A stretch of DNA of 9,151 bases from Actinomycetes bacterium (GCA_025964635.1 JAOPYP010000019.1:1-9151); one strand, 5' to 3'; shown: positions 1-4,916, counted from the stretch's first letter. Notes: a model not told the origin generated them from the letters alone. Program-made: numbers and translations.

Positions 1-36
1 GGCGGCCTGCGTGAGCCGGGCGGCCTGCGTGAACCG
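1..36 (+). repeat. 18-bp direct repeat, two copies, at the window edge
   Basis: The unit GGCGGCCTGCGTGAGCCG (1-18) is repeated at 19-36 with one change (G to A). The period is a multiple of three, so it adds six residues in whichever frame is coding. More copies may lie upstream of the window. Confidence 0.8.
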
Positions 37-67
37 GCCGCGCGGCTCGCCGGGGATGCCGGGGTGA
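2..67 (+). CDS. C-terminal end of an upstream gene (partial; recG by synteny only)
   Basis: Twenty-one codons in this frame run from the window edge to a TGA at 65-67. Every third codon position is G or C, whereas the other two phases carry all ten A/T bases of the stretch; that is the signature of coding DNA in this genome. The TGA overlaps the GTG start of rsmD in a GTGA arrangement, which suggests translational coupling. The peptide is low-complexity and contains a six-residue repeat (AACVSR then AACVNR), so it carries no recognisable domain. In related actinomycetes the gene before rsmD is usually recG, the branched-DNA helicase, but nothing visible here proves that identity. The repeat means the codon positions are not independent, so the frame call is moderate. 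Confidence 0.45.
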   Translation, partial: AACVSRAACVNRPRGSPGMPG

Positions 68-654
68 CCCGGGTCATCGCCGGAGCGGCGGGGGGCCGCC
101 GGCTGGCCGTCCCGGCGGGCCGGCTCACCCGGCCGACCAGCGACCGGGCCCGGGAGGGGCTGTTCGGCACGCTCGTGGCGCTGCACGGACCGCTGGACGG
201 GGCCTGCGTGCTCGACCTGTACGCGGGCTCGGGTGCGGTGGGCCTGGAGGCGCTGTCCCGCGGCGCGCGGCGGGCCCTGTTCGTGGAGGCGGACGCGCGG
301 GCCGCCCGGGTGATCCGGGGCAACATCGAGGCCGTCGGGCTGAGCGGGGCCGAACTGGTCACCGACCGGGTGGGCCGGCTGCTCAGCCGGGGGCCGGCCG
401 GCCCGGACCGCTACGACCTGGCCGTGGCCGACCCGCCGTACGCGGTGACCGGCGACGAGGTGACCGGGATGCTGGCCGCACTGGCCGGCGGGGGCTGGCT
501 GGCCCCCGGGGCGGTCGTCGCGGTAGAGCGGGCCACGCGGTCCGGTCCCGTCAGCTGGCCGCCGGGGTACGCACCGGACCGGTCGAGGCGCTATGGCGAC
601 ACCACGTTCTGGTACGGTCTCGCCGCAGGCGCCCCGTCGGCGGAAGCACCGTGA
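64..654 (+). CDS. rsmD: 16S rRNA (guanine-N2)-methyltransferase RsmD
   Basis: The 196-residue product matches the RsmD family in length and motifs. RsmD transfers a methyl group from S-adenosylmethionine to guanine 966 (E. coli numbering) of 16S rRNA during 30S assembly. The N-terminus MTRVIAGAAGGRRL and the segment RPTSDRAREGLF (23-34) are typical. The SAM-binding motif I is DLYAGSG (51-57), and the catalytic DPPY motif of N-methylating enzymes lies at 123-126. The GTG start gives the standard N-terminus, with GGGG at 52-55 as a weak Shine-Dalgarno. Its start overlaps the stop of the upstream reading frame, and its stop lies just before coaD, so it is probably translated from a polycistronic message. 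The last ten or so residues are Ala/Pro-rich and unconserved. Confidence 0.95.
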   Translation: MTRVIAGAAGGRRLAVPAGRLTRPTSDRAREGLFGTLVALHGPLDGACVLDLYAGSGAVGLEALSRGARRALFVEADARAARVIRGNIEAVGLSGAELVTDRVGRLLSRGPAGPDRYDLAVADPPYAVTGDEVTGMLAALAGGGWLAPGAVVAVERATRSGPVSWPPGYAPDRSRRYGDTTFWYGLAAGAPSAEAP

Positions 655-676
655 TGGGCAGCGCAAATGTTGTGAC

Positions 677-683
677 GGAAGGG
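677..683 (+). promoter_or_regulatory. Shine-Dalgarno that decides the coaD start
   Basis: GGAAGGG lies nine bases before the GTG at 693. The earlier in-frame starts (GTG 651, ATG 654, GTG 672) have no comparable site, because they fall within or immediately after the rsmD end. Confidence 0.75.
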
Positions 684-692
684 CGTGACCGC

Positions 693-1172
693 GTGCGTCG
701 TGTCGCCTGTCCAGGCTCGTTTGATCCGGTGACCAACGGCCATCTCGACATCATCAGCCGGGCAGCCCTGCTGCACGACGAGGTGATCGTCGTGGTCGGC
801 GCCAACCAGTCCAAACAGGGCCTGTTCACGGTGGAGGAACGCGTCGCGATGCTCCGCGACGTGACCTCCGGGCTGAAGAATGTCGAGGTCGGCACGTTCC
901 GGGGGCTGCTCGTCCAGTACTGCAAGGACAACGACATCTCGGCCATCGTGAAGGGCCTGCGGGCCGTCAGCGACTTCGAGTACGAGATGGAGATGGCCCA
1001 GATGAACTACCGTCTCGCGGAGATCGAGACGCTGTTCATCGCGGCGAACCCGGTGTACAGCTTCCTGCGGTCCAGCCTGGTCAAGGAGATCTGCCGGTAC
1101 GGCGGCGACGTCAGCTCGCTGGTCCCGGAGCTGGTGTTCGACCAGCTGCAGGAGCGGCTCGGCTCGGCCTGA
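693..1172 (+). CDS. coaD: Phosphopantetheine adenylyltransferase CoaD
   Basis: CoaD makes dephospho-CoA and pyrophosphate from 4'-phosphopantetheine and ATP, the penultimate step of coenzyme A synthesis, in the cytosol. From the GTG at 693 the product is 159 residues, the usual family length, and begins directly with the conserved PGSFDP strand (7-12). The nucleotidyltransferase TxGH motif is TNGH (14-17), Lys41 sits in the substrate-binding loop, KGLR (87-90) is the conserved Arg-containing loop, and SSLVKE (127-132) matches the ISSS-type ATP-binding motif. The frame stays open back to a GTG at 651 that overlaps the rsmD stop, which would add 14 unconserved residues. I prefer 693 because of its Shine-Dalgarno and the family length. 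The gene is in tandem with rsmD, as in many bacteria, and a hairpin follows its stop. Confidence 0.95.
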   Translation: MRRVACPGSFDPVTNGHLDIISRAALLHDEVIVVVGANQSKQGLFTVEERVAMLRDVTSGLKNVEVGTFRGLLVQYCKDNDISAIVKGLRAVSDFEYEMEMAQMNYRLAEIETLFIAANPVYSFLRSSLVKEICRYGGDVSSLVPELVFDQLQERLGSA

Positions 1173-1180
1173 GCGCGGTA

Positions 1181-1214
1181 CGCCCCGGCCCGGCGCGGCC
1201 CGGGGCCAGGGGCG
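1181..1214 (+). terminator. GC-rich hairpin after coaD, possible terminator
   Basis: CGCCCCGGCC (1181-1190) can pair with GGCC-A-GGGGCG (1204-1214), leaving one bulged A and a 13-base loop. There is no T tract, as is common in actinobacterial terminators. It begins eight bases after the coaD stop and precedes a promoter-like site. Overlapping alternative pairings exist, and GC hairpins are frequent by chance at this composition. Confidence 0.4.
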
Positions 1215-1257
1215 CTGGGCCCGCGCACGCGATCGCGCCAGCGAGCCACGCCTCGAG

Positions 1258-1286
1258 TTGGGAATCAGCTGGTAGCCAGGTAGGCT
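1258..1286 (+). promoter_or_regulatory. Candidate housekeeping promoter for the DUF177-rpmF-rnc-mutM unit
   Basis: A -35-like TTGGGA (1258-1263) is separated by 17 bases from TAGGCT (1281-1286), which fits the actinobacterial -10 pattern TANNNT. Transcription would begin near 1293, giving a leader of about 28 bases before the ATG at 1321. It sits between a terminator-like hairpin and the first gene of the next unit, where a promoter is expected. Confidence 0.6.
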
Positions 1287-1320
1287 GATCCACTCAACCT
1301 CGCCGGACACGGTACTTGCT

Positions 1321-1974
1321 ATGCCACAGTCACGAAAAAACCCATCGGCGCGACTCGATCCGCGCAAGCCCCTGGTCTTCAGCACTCTCGACCTCGGCCG
1401 CAGCCCCGGATCGGAGTACTCGCAGCAGCGCACTGTCCCGGCTCCCGCGTACGTGGAGGCCGGGCTGGTCGGCGTGGCCGAAGGCAGCGACGTGGAGCTC
1501 GACGTCCGCATGGAGGCGGTGTCGGAGGGGGTCCTGGTCACGGTTACGGCCCGGGCCCAGGTCACCGGGGAGTGCGCGCGGTGCCTGGGGCCGGTCAGCG
1601 GGCCGGTGGAGGTCCGGGCCCAGGAATTGTTCGCCTATTCCGCAGACGACGGCCAGGCCGGCGCCGAAGGGTACTCTCTCCAGGGGGACCTGCTCGATTT
1701 CGAGCCGGTCCTGCATGATGCGCTCGTACTTGCGCTGCCCCTGGCGCCGCTCTGCCAGGAGGACTGCCCAGGGCTGTGCGTGGAGTGCGGGGTACCGCTC
1801 GCCCAGGCCGGGCCCGACCACGGGCACGGCCCGGCCATCGATCCGCGGTGGGCCAGCCTCCAGGAGGCCGCCGCACGGCTCGGTGGTCCCGGGGCGGGCG
1901 GATCCGAGCTCGATGAAACGGAAATGAACGGGAACGGCCGGCGGACACCCTCCGCGGGCGAACCGGACGACTAA
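1321..1974 (+). CDS. DUF177 (YceD family) protein, upstream of rpmF
   Basis: The 217-residue product belongs to the DUF177/YceD family. It is recognised by its N-terminal RKPLVFSTLDLGR segment (15-27), the EGVLVTVTARAQVTGECARCL core (69-89) and its place directly before rpmF. Family members have been linked to accumulation or processing of 23S rRNA in bacteria and plants; the mechanism is unsettled, and for this protein a ribosome-assembly role is inference. Six cysteines form two clusters, C85/C88 and C145/C149/C153/C156, the second inside LCQEDCPGLCVECG, and could bind a metal. The C-terminal 30 residues (from about 188) are Gly/Glu-rich and look disordered. No clear Shine-Dalgarno precedes the ATG. 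The gene ends in TAA, a rare stop in so GC-rich a genome, 25 bases before rpmF. Confidence 0.88.
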   Translation: MPQSRKNPSARLDPRKPLVFSTLDLGRSPGSEYSQQRTVPAPAYVEAGLVGVAEGSDVELDVRMEAVSEGVLVTVTARAQVTGECARCLGPVSGPVEVRAQELFAYSADDGQAGAEGYSLQGDLLDFEPVLHDALVLALPLAPLCQEDCPGLCVECGVPLAQAGPDHGHGPAIDPRWASLQEAAARLGGPGAGGSELDETEMNGNGRRTPSAGEPDD

Positions 1975-1984
1975 GTTCAGAACT
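1974..1984. promoter_or_regulatory. Short palindrome between DUF177 and rpmF
   Basis: AGTTC-A-GAACT is a perfect 11-bp dyad starting on the last base of the DUF177 stop codon and ending just before the rpmF Shine-Dalgarno. Its central spacer is too short for a stable RNA hairpin, so if it matters it is more likely a protein-binding site. It may be chance. Confidence 0.2.
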
Positions 1985-1999
1985 GTAAGGAGAGTCAAC

Positions 2000-2176
2000 G
2001 TGGCTGTTCCCAAGCGGCGGATGTCACGCAGCAACACGAGGTCCCGCCGGTCACAGTGGAAGACGTCGGCGCCGAACCTGGTTCGCTGCCCGCAGTGCCG
2101 CGAGCCGAAGCTTCCGCACACGGCCTGCCCGACGTGCGGAACCTACAACCGTCGTCAGGTGATCACCCCAACCTGA
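2000..2176 (+). CDS. rpmF: 50S ribosomal protein L32, zinc-ribbon form
   Basis: This 58-residue protein begins MAVPKRRMSRSNTRSRRSQW, the unmistakable basic N-terminus of bacterial L32, a component of the large ribosomal subunit. Two cysteine pairs, C30/C33 (CPQC) and C43/C46 (CPTC), form the zinc ribbon, so this is the zinc-containing form and not the cysteine-free paralogue that some actinobacteria make under zinc starvation. The GTG start is set by a strong Shine-Dalgarno (AAGGAGAG, 1987-1994) with the usual spacing. The DUF177-rpmF pairing is conserved across many bacteria. The first five residues after Met are VPKRR-like in nearly all homologues, which fixes the start. I see no Zur-like box upstream. 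Confidence 0.97.
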   Translation: MAVPKRRMSRSNTRSRRSQWKTSAPNLVRCPQCREPKLPHTACPTCGTYNRRQVITPT

Positions 2177-2195
2177 TGCGCTGAAAGGGCACGGC

Positions 2196-3191
2196 GTGAG
2201 AGGCGGGTCAAACGGCGGCGTGGCAGGCGAACCGGACGGTTCGGAGCTGCTGCGGGCGATCGACACCGGGATGAGCCCGGGGTTGCTCGAGCGCGCTCTC
2301 ACACACCGGTCCTACGCGTACGAGAACGGCGGGCTGCCCACCAACGAGCGGCTCGAGTTCCTGGGGGACGCGGTCCTCGGCCTGATCGTGACGGACACCC
2401 TGTTCCGCAAGTATCCCGACCTGCCCGAAGGCCAGCTGGCCAAGCTGCGGGCGGCCGTGGTCCAGATGCGGGCGCTGGCCGACGTGGCCCGCTCCCTCCG
2501 GCTCGGCTCGTACGTGCGGCTCGGCCGGGGCGAAGAGGGCACCGGAGGGCGTGACAAGTCCTCGATCCTGGCCGACACGCTCGAGGCCCTGATCGGCGCG
2601 GTGTACTTCGAGTGCGGCCTGACCGCCGCGGACCGCCTGGTGCACCGCCTGTTCGACCCGGTCATCGACCGCTCCGCGGGTCTCGGTGCCGGGCTGGACT
2701 GGAAGACCTCGCTGCAGGAACTCACCGCCTCCGGCTTCCTGGGCGTCCCCGAGTATCACGTCGAGGAAAGCGGCCCGGACCACCAGAAGTTCTTCCGCGC
2801 GTCGGTCCGCGTGGGGGGCCGGACGTACGGATCCGGATCCGGGCGCTCCAAGAAGGAAGCTGAGCAGCAGGCGGCCGAGGCGGCCTGGAATGAGATCAGC
2901 AGCGGATCCGCGAGCGGCGCGGGGCCAGCCGCAGGCGCGGCCGGGCCTGGCTCGTCGGGAAGCGGCTCGTCGGGAAGCGGCTCGTCGGAGAACGGCTCGG
3001 CCGCGACCGGCCCGCCGGGCCAGCTGGCGAACGGAGCCCATCCGGCCGCGGAGGACGCGGGGGCGGCCAGCCCGGCGGCCCGGGATGCCGTGGCCGCTGA
3101 CCCGGCGGCGGGGGATGCCGCGGTCGGCCGCGGGGCGGGTTCCGCGCCCGTTCCTCACGTCCCGCCCGGGGACGAGTCAGCCAGCGACTGA
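2196..3191 (+). CDS. rnc: Ribonuclease III with a long low-complexity C-terminal tail
   Basis: RNase III cleaves double-stranded RNA, including the rRNA precursor and structured mRNAs. The catalytic domain (about 16-158) contains the signature NERLEFLGDAVLGL (50-63) with metal-binding Glu54 and Asp58, and ADTLEALIGA (126-135) with Asp127 and Glu130, matching the E. coli catalytic set. A double-stranded RNA-binding domain follows (about 167-234), ending with the KKEAEQQAAEAAW helix (219-231). Residues 235-331 are an unusual tail of Gly, Ser, Ala and Pro with GSSGS repeats and no known domain; typical bacterial enzymes stop near the end of the RNA-binding domain, at about 225-275 residues. The GTG start has AAAGGG (2184-2189) upstream. 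The gene lies 19 bases after rpmF and 2 bases before mutM, so co-transcription is likely. Confidence 0.96.
   Translation: MRGGSNGGVAGEPDGSELLRAIDTGMSPGLLERALTHRSYAYENGGLPTNERLEFLGDAVLGLIVTDTLFRKYPDLPEGQLAKLRAAVVQMRALADVARSLRLGSYVRLGRGEEGTGGRDKSSILADTLEALIGAVYFECGLTAADRLVHRLFDPVIDRSAGLGAGLDWKTSLQELTASGFLGVPEYHVEESGPDHQKFFRASVRVGGRTYGSGSGRSKKEAEQQAAEAAWNEISSGSASGAGPAAGAAGPGSSGSGSSGSGSSENGSAATGPPGQLANGAHPAAEDAGAASPAARDAVAADPAAGDAAVGRGAGSAPVPHVPPGDESASD
2949..2993 (+). repeat. 15-bp tandem repeat inside the rnc tail
   Basis: Three units of GGCTCGTCGGGAAGC lie at 2949-2963, 2964-2978 and 2979-2993; the first two are identical and the third has three changes. Each encodes GSSGS or a close variant. 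It looks like recent in-frame expansion in a disordered tail. Confidence 0.9.
3071..3130 (+). repeat. Imperfect 30-bp direct repeat in the rnc tail
   Basis: The blocks 3071-3100 and 3101-3130 both start CCCGGCGGC and share GGGATGCCG at the same offset, with divergence towards the end. They encode related Ala/Asp/Pro-rich segments (SPAARDAVAA and DPAAGDAAVG), consistent with an older duplication. Confidence 0.6.
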
Positions 3192-3193
3192 CC

Positions 3194-4072
3194 GTGCCTG
3201 AACTCCCTGAGGTCGAAACCGTCCGCAGCGGCCTCGACAAGCATGTGGCGGGGCGGACCATCGACGCCGTCGAGGTGCTGCACCCGCGGGCCGTGCGCCG
3301 CCATCTGGCCGGGCCGGCCGACTTCGAGGCGGTGCTGCGCGGCCGGACCATCACCGGAGCGCGCCGCCGCGGCAAGTACCTGTGGCTGCCGGTCGGCGAG
3401 GATGCCCTGGTGGCCCACCTGGGGATGAGCGGGCAGTTGCTGGTCGGCGATCCGGGGCGCCCCGTGTCCGCGCACGTCCGGGCCCGGTTCACGTTCACCG
3501 ACCAGGGACCCGACCTTCGTTTCACCGACCAGCGGACGTTCGGCCACCTGGCCTGGGCCAGCGGCGGGGCGGTACTGCCGCCGCTGATCGCCCACATCGC
3601 GCCCGACCCGTTCGAGGCCGTCTTCGATGATGGCGTGTTCATCACCCGGCTGCGCGCCCGGCGCACCGGCCTGAAACGGGCCCTGCTCGACCAGTCACTG
3701 GTCAGCGGGATCGGCAACATCTACGCGGACGAGGCTCTCTGGCGGGCCCGGCTGCACTGGGCCCGGGCCACCGACACACTCACCCAGGCCGAGGCGGCCC
3801 GTACTCTCGCGGCGGTCCGCGACGTCCTGGGGGACGCGCTGCTGGCCGGCGGGACCTCATTCGACCGCCTCTACGTCAATGTCAACGGGGAGAGCGGCTA
3901 CTTCTCGCGGTCACTGTGCGTATACGGACAGGAGAGTCAACCCTGCCCGAGGTGCGGGACACCTATCCGCCGCGCTCCGTTCATGAATCGATCTGCCTAT
4001 AGCTGCCCGCGATGCCAGCCGCAGCCGCGCTCCCGGCGCTATCATGGTGACCTGCACGATCGCTCAACTTGA
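3194..4072 (+). CDS. mutM: Formamidopyrimidine-DNA glycosylase MutM (Fpg)
   Basis: MutM removes 8-oxoguanine and formamidopyrimidines from DNA and then cuts the abasic site. The protein has 292 residues, in the family range. The invariant N-terminus PELPEVETV follows Met1: Pro2 is the nucleophile that forms the Schiff base, Glu3 is catalytic, and Lys61 in RRGKYLW corresponds to the conserved DNA-contacting lysine. SGIGNIYADEALWRA (171-185) is the helix-two-turn-helix, GGTSF...YVNVNGESGYF (219-237) is typical, and the C-terminal zinc finger uses C251, C254, C271 and C274 (CPRC in both pairs), with the conserved NRSAYSCPRC end. The GTG start is fixed by the required Pro2, and the gene starts two bases after the rnc stop. 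About 15 residues after the finger are unconserved. Confidence 0.97.
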   Translation: MPELPEVETVRSGLDKHVAGRTIDAVEVLHPRAVRRHLAGPADFEAVLRGRTITGARRRGKYLWLPVGEDALVAHLGMSGQLLVGDPGRPVSAHVRARFTFTDQGPDLRFTDQRTFGHLAWASGGAVLPPLIAHIAPDPFEAVFDDGVFITRLRARRTGLKRALLDQSLVSGIGNIYADEALWRARLHWARATDTLTQAEAARTLAAVRDVLGDALLAGGTSFDRLYVNVNGESGYFSRSLCVYGQESQPCPRCGTPIRRAPFMNRSAYSCPRCQPQPRSRRYHGDLHDRST

Positions 4073-4099
4073 CCGGATACTCGCGGGGTGGGACCCTAG

Positions 4100-4112
4100 A
4101 GGTGTCACACCT
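4100..4112. promoter_or_regulatory. Perfect 13-bp palindrome, candidate operator
   Basis: AGGTGT-C-ACACCT is a perfect dyad with one central base, 28 bases after the mutM stop and 68 bases before the next start codon. Its half-site length and position fit a regulator-binding site. I do not recognise the regulator. Confidence 0.4.
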
Positions 4113-4132
4113 GCGCGCACTCTCGCGATACT
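4104..4132 (+). promoter_or_regulatory. Weak promoter candidate for the small coiled-coil gene
   Basis: GTCACA (4104-4109) and GATACT (4127-4132) are separated by 17 bases and resemble -35 and -10 elements, each with mismatches. The -35 overlaps the 4100-4112 palindrome and the -10 lies in the centre of the next dyad, an arrangement that would suit repression. Read-through from mutM is equally possible. Confidence 0.3.
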
Positions 4133-4144
4133 TCGCGTGTGCGC
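4115..4144 (+). promoter_or_regulatory. Inverted repeat or hairpin in the leader of the small gene
   Basis: GCGCAC (4115-4120) pairs with GTGCGC (4139-4144), and CGCGA (4124-4128) with TCGCG (4133-4137) around the loop TACT. Only TCT and a single T are unpaired between the two stems. As RNA this gives an 11-bp hairpin; as DNA it is a long dyad. No T tract follows, so it is unlikely to be a terminator. Confidence 0.5.
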
Positions 4145-4164
4145 CCACTCTGGTCACTCAGTGT

Positions 4165-4170
4165 GGAGGA
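4165..4170 (+). promoter_or_regulatory. Shine-Dalgarno that decides the small-gene start
   Basis: GGAGGA lies nine bases before the ATG at 4180. The reading frame is open back to a TTG at 4069 that overlaps the mutM stop, but that extension covers the inverted repeats and has no such site. Confidence 0.85.
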
Positions 4171-4179
4171 CCCATTACA

Positions 4180-4374
4180 ATGGCGAAGGCTCTACTCGGC
4201 CACGTCGGCGGGCCTGATCCCCGCATCGTCTCTGAGATGCGCCGCCTTCAGCAGCGAGTACGCGACCTGGAGGCTGAGCTTGTCAGGCTCCAGGACATGA
4301 ACGATACGCTAGCTGCGGAAGTCGGACCTGAACTGCTCGTTGCTGATCGGGAGCGCGAACCGGCCCTCACCTGA
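4180..4374 (+). CDS. Small conserved actinobacterial coiled-coil protein, function unknown
   Basis: The 64-residue product begins MAKALLGHVGG and contains a heptad-like helix (about 15-47, EMRRLQQRVRDLEAELVRLQ at 19-38) with Leu/Val/Met at core positions, so a short coiled coil or dimer is likely. It ends in an acidic segment and EPALT. From memory, close relatives with the same MAKALLG start, central helix and EPALT end occur in Streptomyces near mutM and smc; no function is established that I know of. It has no signal peptide, membrane segment or cysteine. The N-terminal GGPDPR (10-15) looks like a conserved turn. It has its own strong Shine-Dalgarno, a leader with several inverted repeats and an intrinsic terminator just after its stop, so it may be separately controlled as well as read through from mutM. 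Confidence 0.85.
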   Translation: MAKALLGHVGGPDPRIVSEMRRLQQRVRDLEAELVRLQDMNDTLAAEVGPELLVADREREPALT

Positions 4375-4399
4375 GGTGCCGCTGTAGTTATCACGAACC

Positions 4400-4430
4400 A
4401 GGGACGCCCCGGCGTCCCTATTCGTTGTTG
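4400..4430 (+). terminator. Intrinsic terminator after the small gene
   Basis: AGGGACGC (4400-4407) pairs with GCGTCCCT (4412-4419) around a four-base loop, giving an 8-bp GC-rich stem, and the T-rich run ATTCGTTGTTG follows directly. It lies 26 bases after the stop codon. A T-rich tail is rare in this genome, which strengthens the call. Confidence 0.8.
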
Positions 4431-4454
4431 CGCCGGTAAAGCTTTGGCGTTTTT
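4431..4454 (+). terminator. Possible second, weaker terminator
   Basis: CGCC (4431-4434) can pair with GGCG (4446-4449), possibly extended by two G-U pairs, and is followed at once by TTTTT (4450-4454). The stem is short, so on its own this is doubtful; as a backup to the preceding terminator it is plausible. Confidence 0.35.
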
Positions 4455-4473
4455 CCGGTAATTACTTCGCCGT

Positions 4474-4494
4474 CCGGGCGACCTGTCGTCCCGG
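4474..4494 (+). other. Small hairpin in the pre-smc region
   Basis: CCGGG-CGAC (4474-4482) pairs with GTCG-T-CCCGG (4485-4494), a nine-pair stem with one bulged T, though the two-base loop would open in practice. No T tract follows. Function unknown. Confidence 0.35.
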
Positions 4495-4561
4495 TCGGCC
4501 CGTAGTTATGCGCGATTATCCGCCTATGCGGCCATTATGCATCGGCCAGGCAACATGCTGT

Positions 4562-4630
4562 GTTCGGCGTCCCGGCCGCTGCGTTCGGCGTCCCCGCGGC
4601 GGCTGTGTCCGGCGTCCCGGCGGCGTCCCG
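4562..4630 (+). repeat. Degenerate short repeats with core GTTCGGCGTCCC
   Basis: GTTCGGCGTCCC occurs at 4562-4573 and 4583-4594, a variant GTCCGGCGTCCC at 4607-4618, and a partial GGCGTCCCG at 4622-4630. The first three are spaced 21 and 24 bases apart, both multiples of three, but the surrounding sequence lacks codon periodicity. Confidence 0.6.
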
Positions 4631-4755
4631 CGACCCCCGGCGGCCGGCCGCGGTCGTCATGCCACCTTCGCCAATCCCCGCCGCGTCCCGGCAGCGGAAT
4701 CCGGGCCCGGCCCGACCTGCGGGGTTGCCGCTAATCCCCGGGAACGTCGGCTCCT

Positions 4756-4820
4756 CACGGTAAGGTGCGGGACAGTTGGCGAGCCGGAGCAGCGTGGCAC
4801 GGGGGCTCCGGCGGACCGTG
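4756..4820 (+). other. Nested stem structure in the possible smc leader
   Basis: GCCGGAGC (4783-4790) and GCTCCGGC (4805-4812) form a perfect 8-bp stem with a 14-base loop. Outside it CACGGT (4756-4761) can pair with ACCGTG (4815-4820), enclosing the inner stem. A further hairpin GGCGG/CCGCC follows at 4823-4838. There is no T tract. I do not recognise a known riboswitch. Confidence 0.4.
4761..4766 (+). promoter_or_regulatory. Possible -10 element for smc
   Basis: TAAGGT fits the actinobacterial -10 pattern TANNNT, but no good -35 lies 16-18 bases upstream. If used, the smc leader would be about 180 bases and would contain the hairpins and direct repeats that follow. Confidence 0.25.
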
Positions 4821-4849
4821 CTGGCGGCCTGATCCGCCGTCCCGGGGCG

Positions 4850-4893
4850 TTCGGGTGACAGGGCCCCAGGCGGCGGGCCTTCAGGTGACAGGG
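4850..4893 (+). repeat. Two direct repeats of TTC(G/A)GGTGACAGGG, 30 bp apart
   Basis: The copies at 4850-4863 and 4880-4893 match at 13 of 14 positions and both run on into C-rich sequence. A 30-bp period is about three helical turns, so both would face the same side of the DNA. This could be a regulator site or a small duplication. Confidence 0.6.
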
Positions 4894-4916
4894 GCCCGCG
4901 GACCGGGCCCGCGGAC
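4892..4916 (+). repeat. 13-bp tandem duplication that also forms a hairpin
   Basis: GGGCCCGCGGAC occurs at 4892-4903 and 4905-4916. Within it GGGCCCG (4892-4898) pairs perfectly with CGGGCCC (4904-4910) around a five-base loop, ending about 30 bases before the smc ribosome-binding site. Confidence 0.6.

Noticed and set aside
591..1565. A minus-strand frame of 324 codons spanning coaD and DUF177
   Set aside because: It crosses two well-identified + strand genes and a promoter region and has no recognisable motif.
4069..4179. N-terminal extension of the small gene from TTG 4069
   Set aside because: The added 37 residues span the inverted repeats and have no ribosome-binding site, whereas the ATG at 4180 follows GGAGGA and gives the MAKALLG start seen in relatives (from memory).
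4384..4509. GTAGTTAT occurring at 4384-4391 and 4502-4509 as an attachment-site pair
   Set aside because: Eight bases is too short, and the segment between holds only terminators and no integrase or cargo.
4740..4766. GGGAAC upstream of smc as an ECF sigma factor -35 element
   Set aside because: No matching GTT- or CGTC-type -10 occurs at the spacing required for SigR- or SigE-like promoters.
4562..4916. Short repeats before smc as a CRISPR array or 6C-type RNA
   Set aside because: Repeat units are too short and irregular for CRISPR, and the paired C6-loop hairpins that define 6C RNA are absent.
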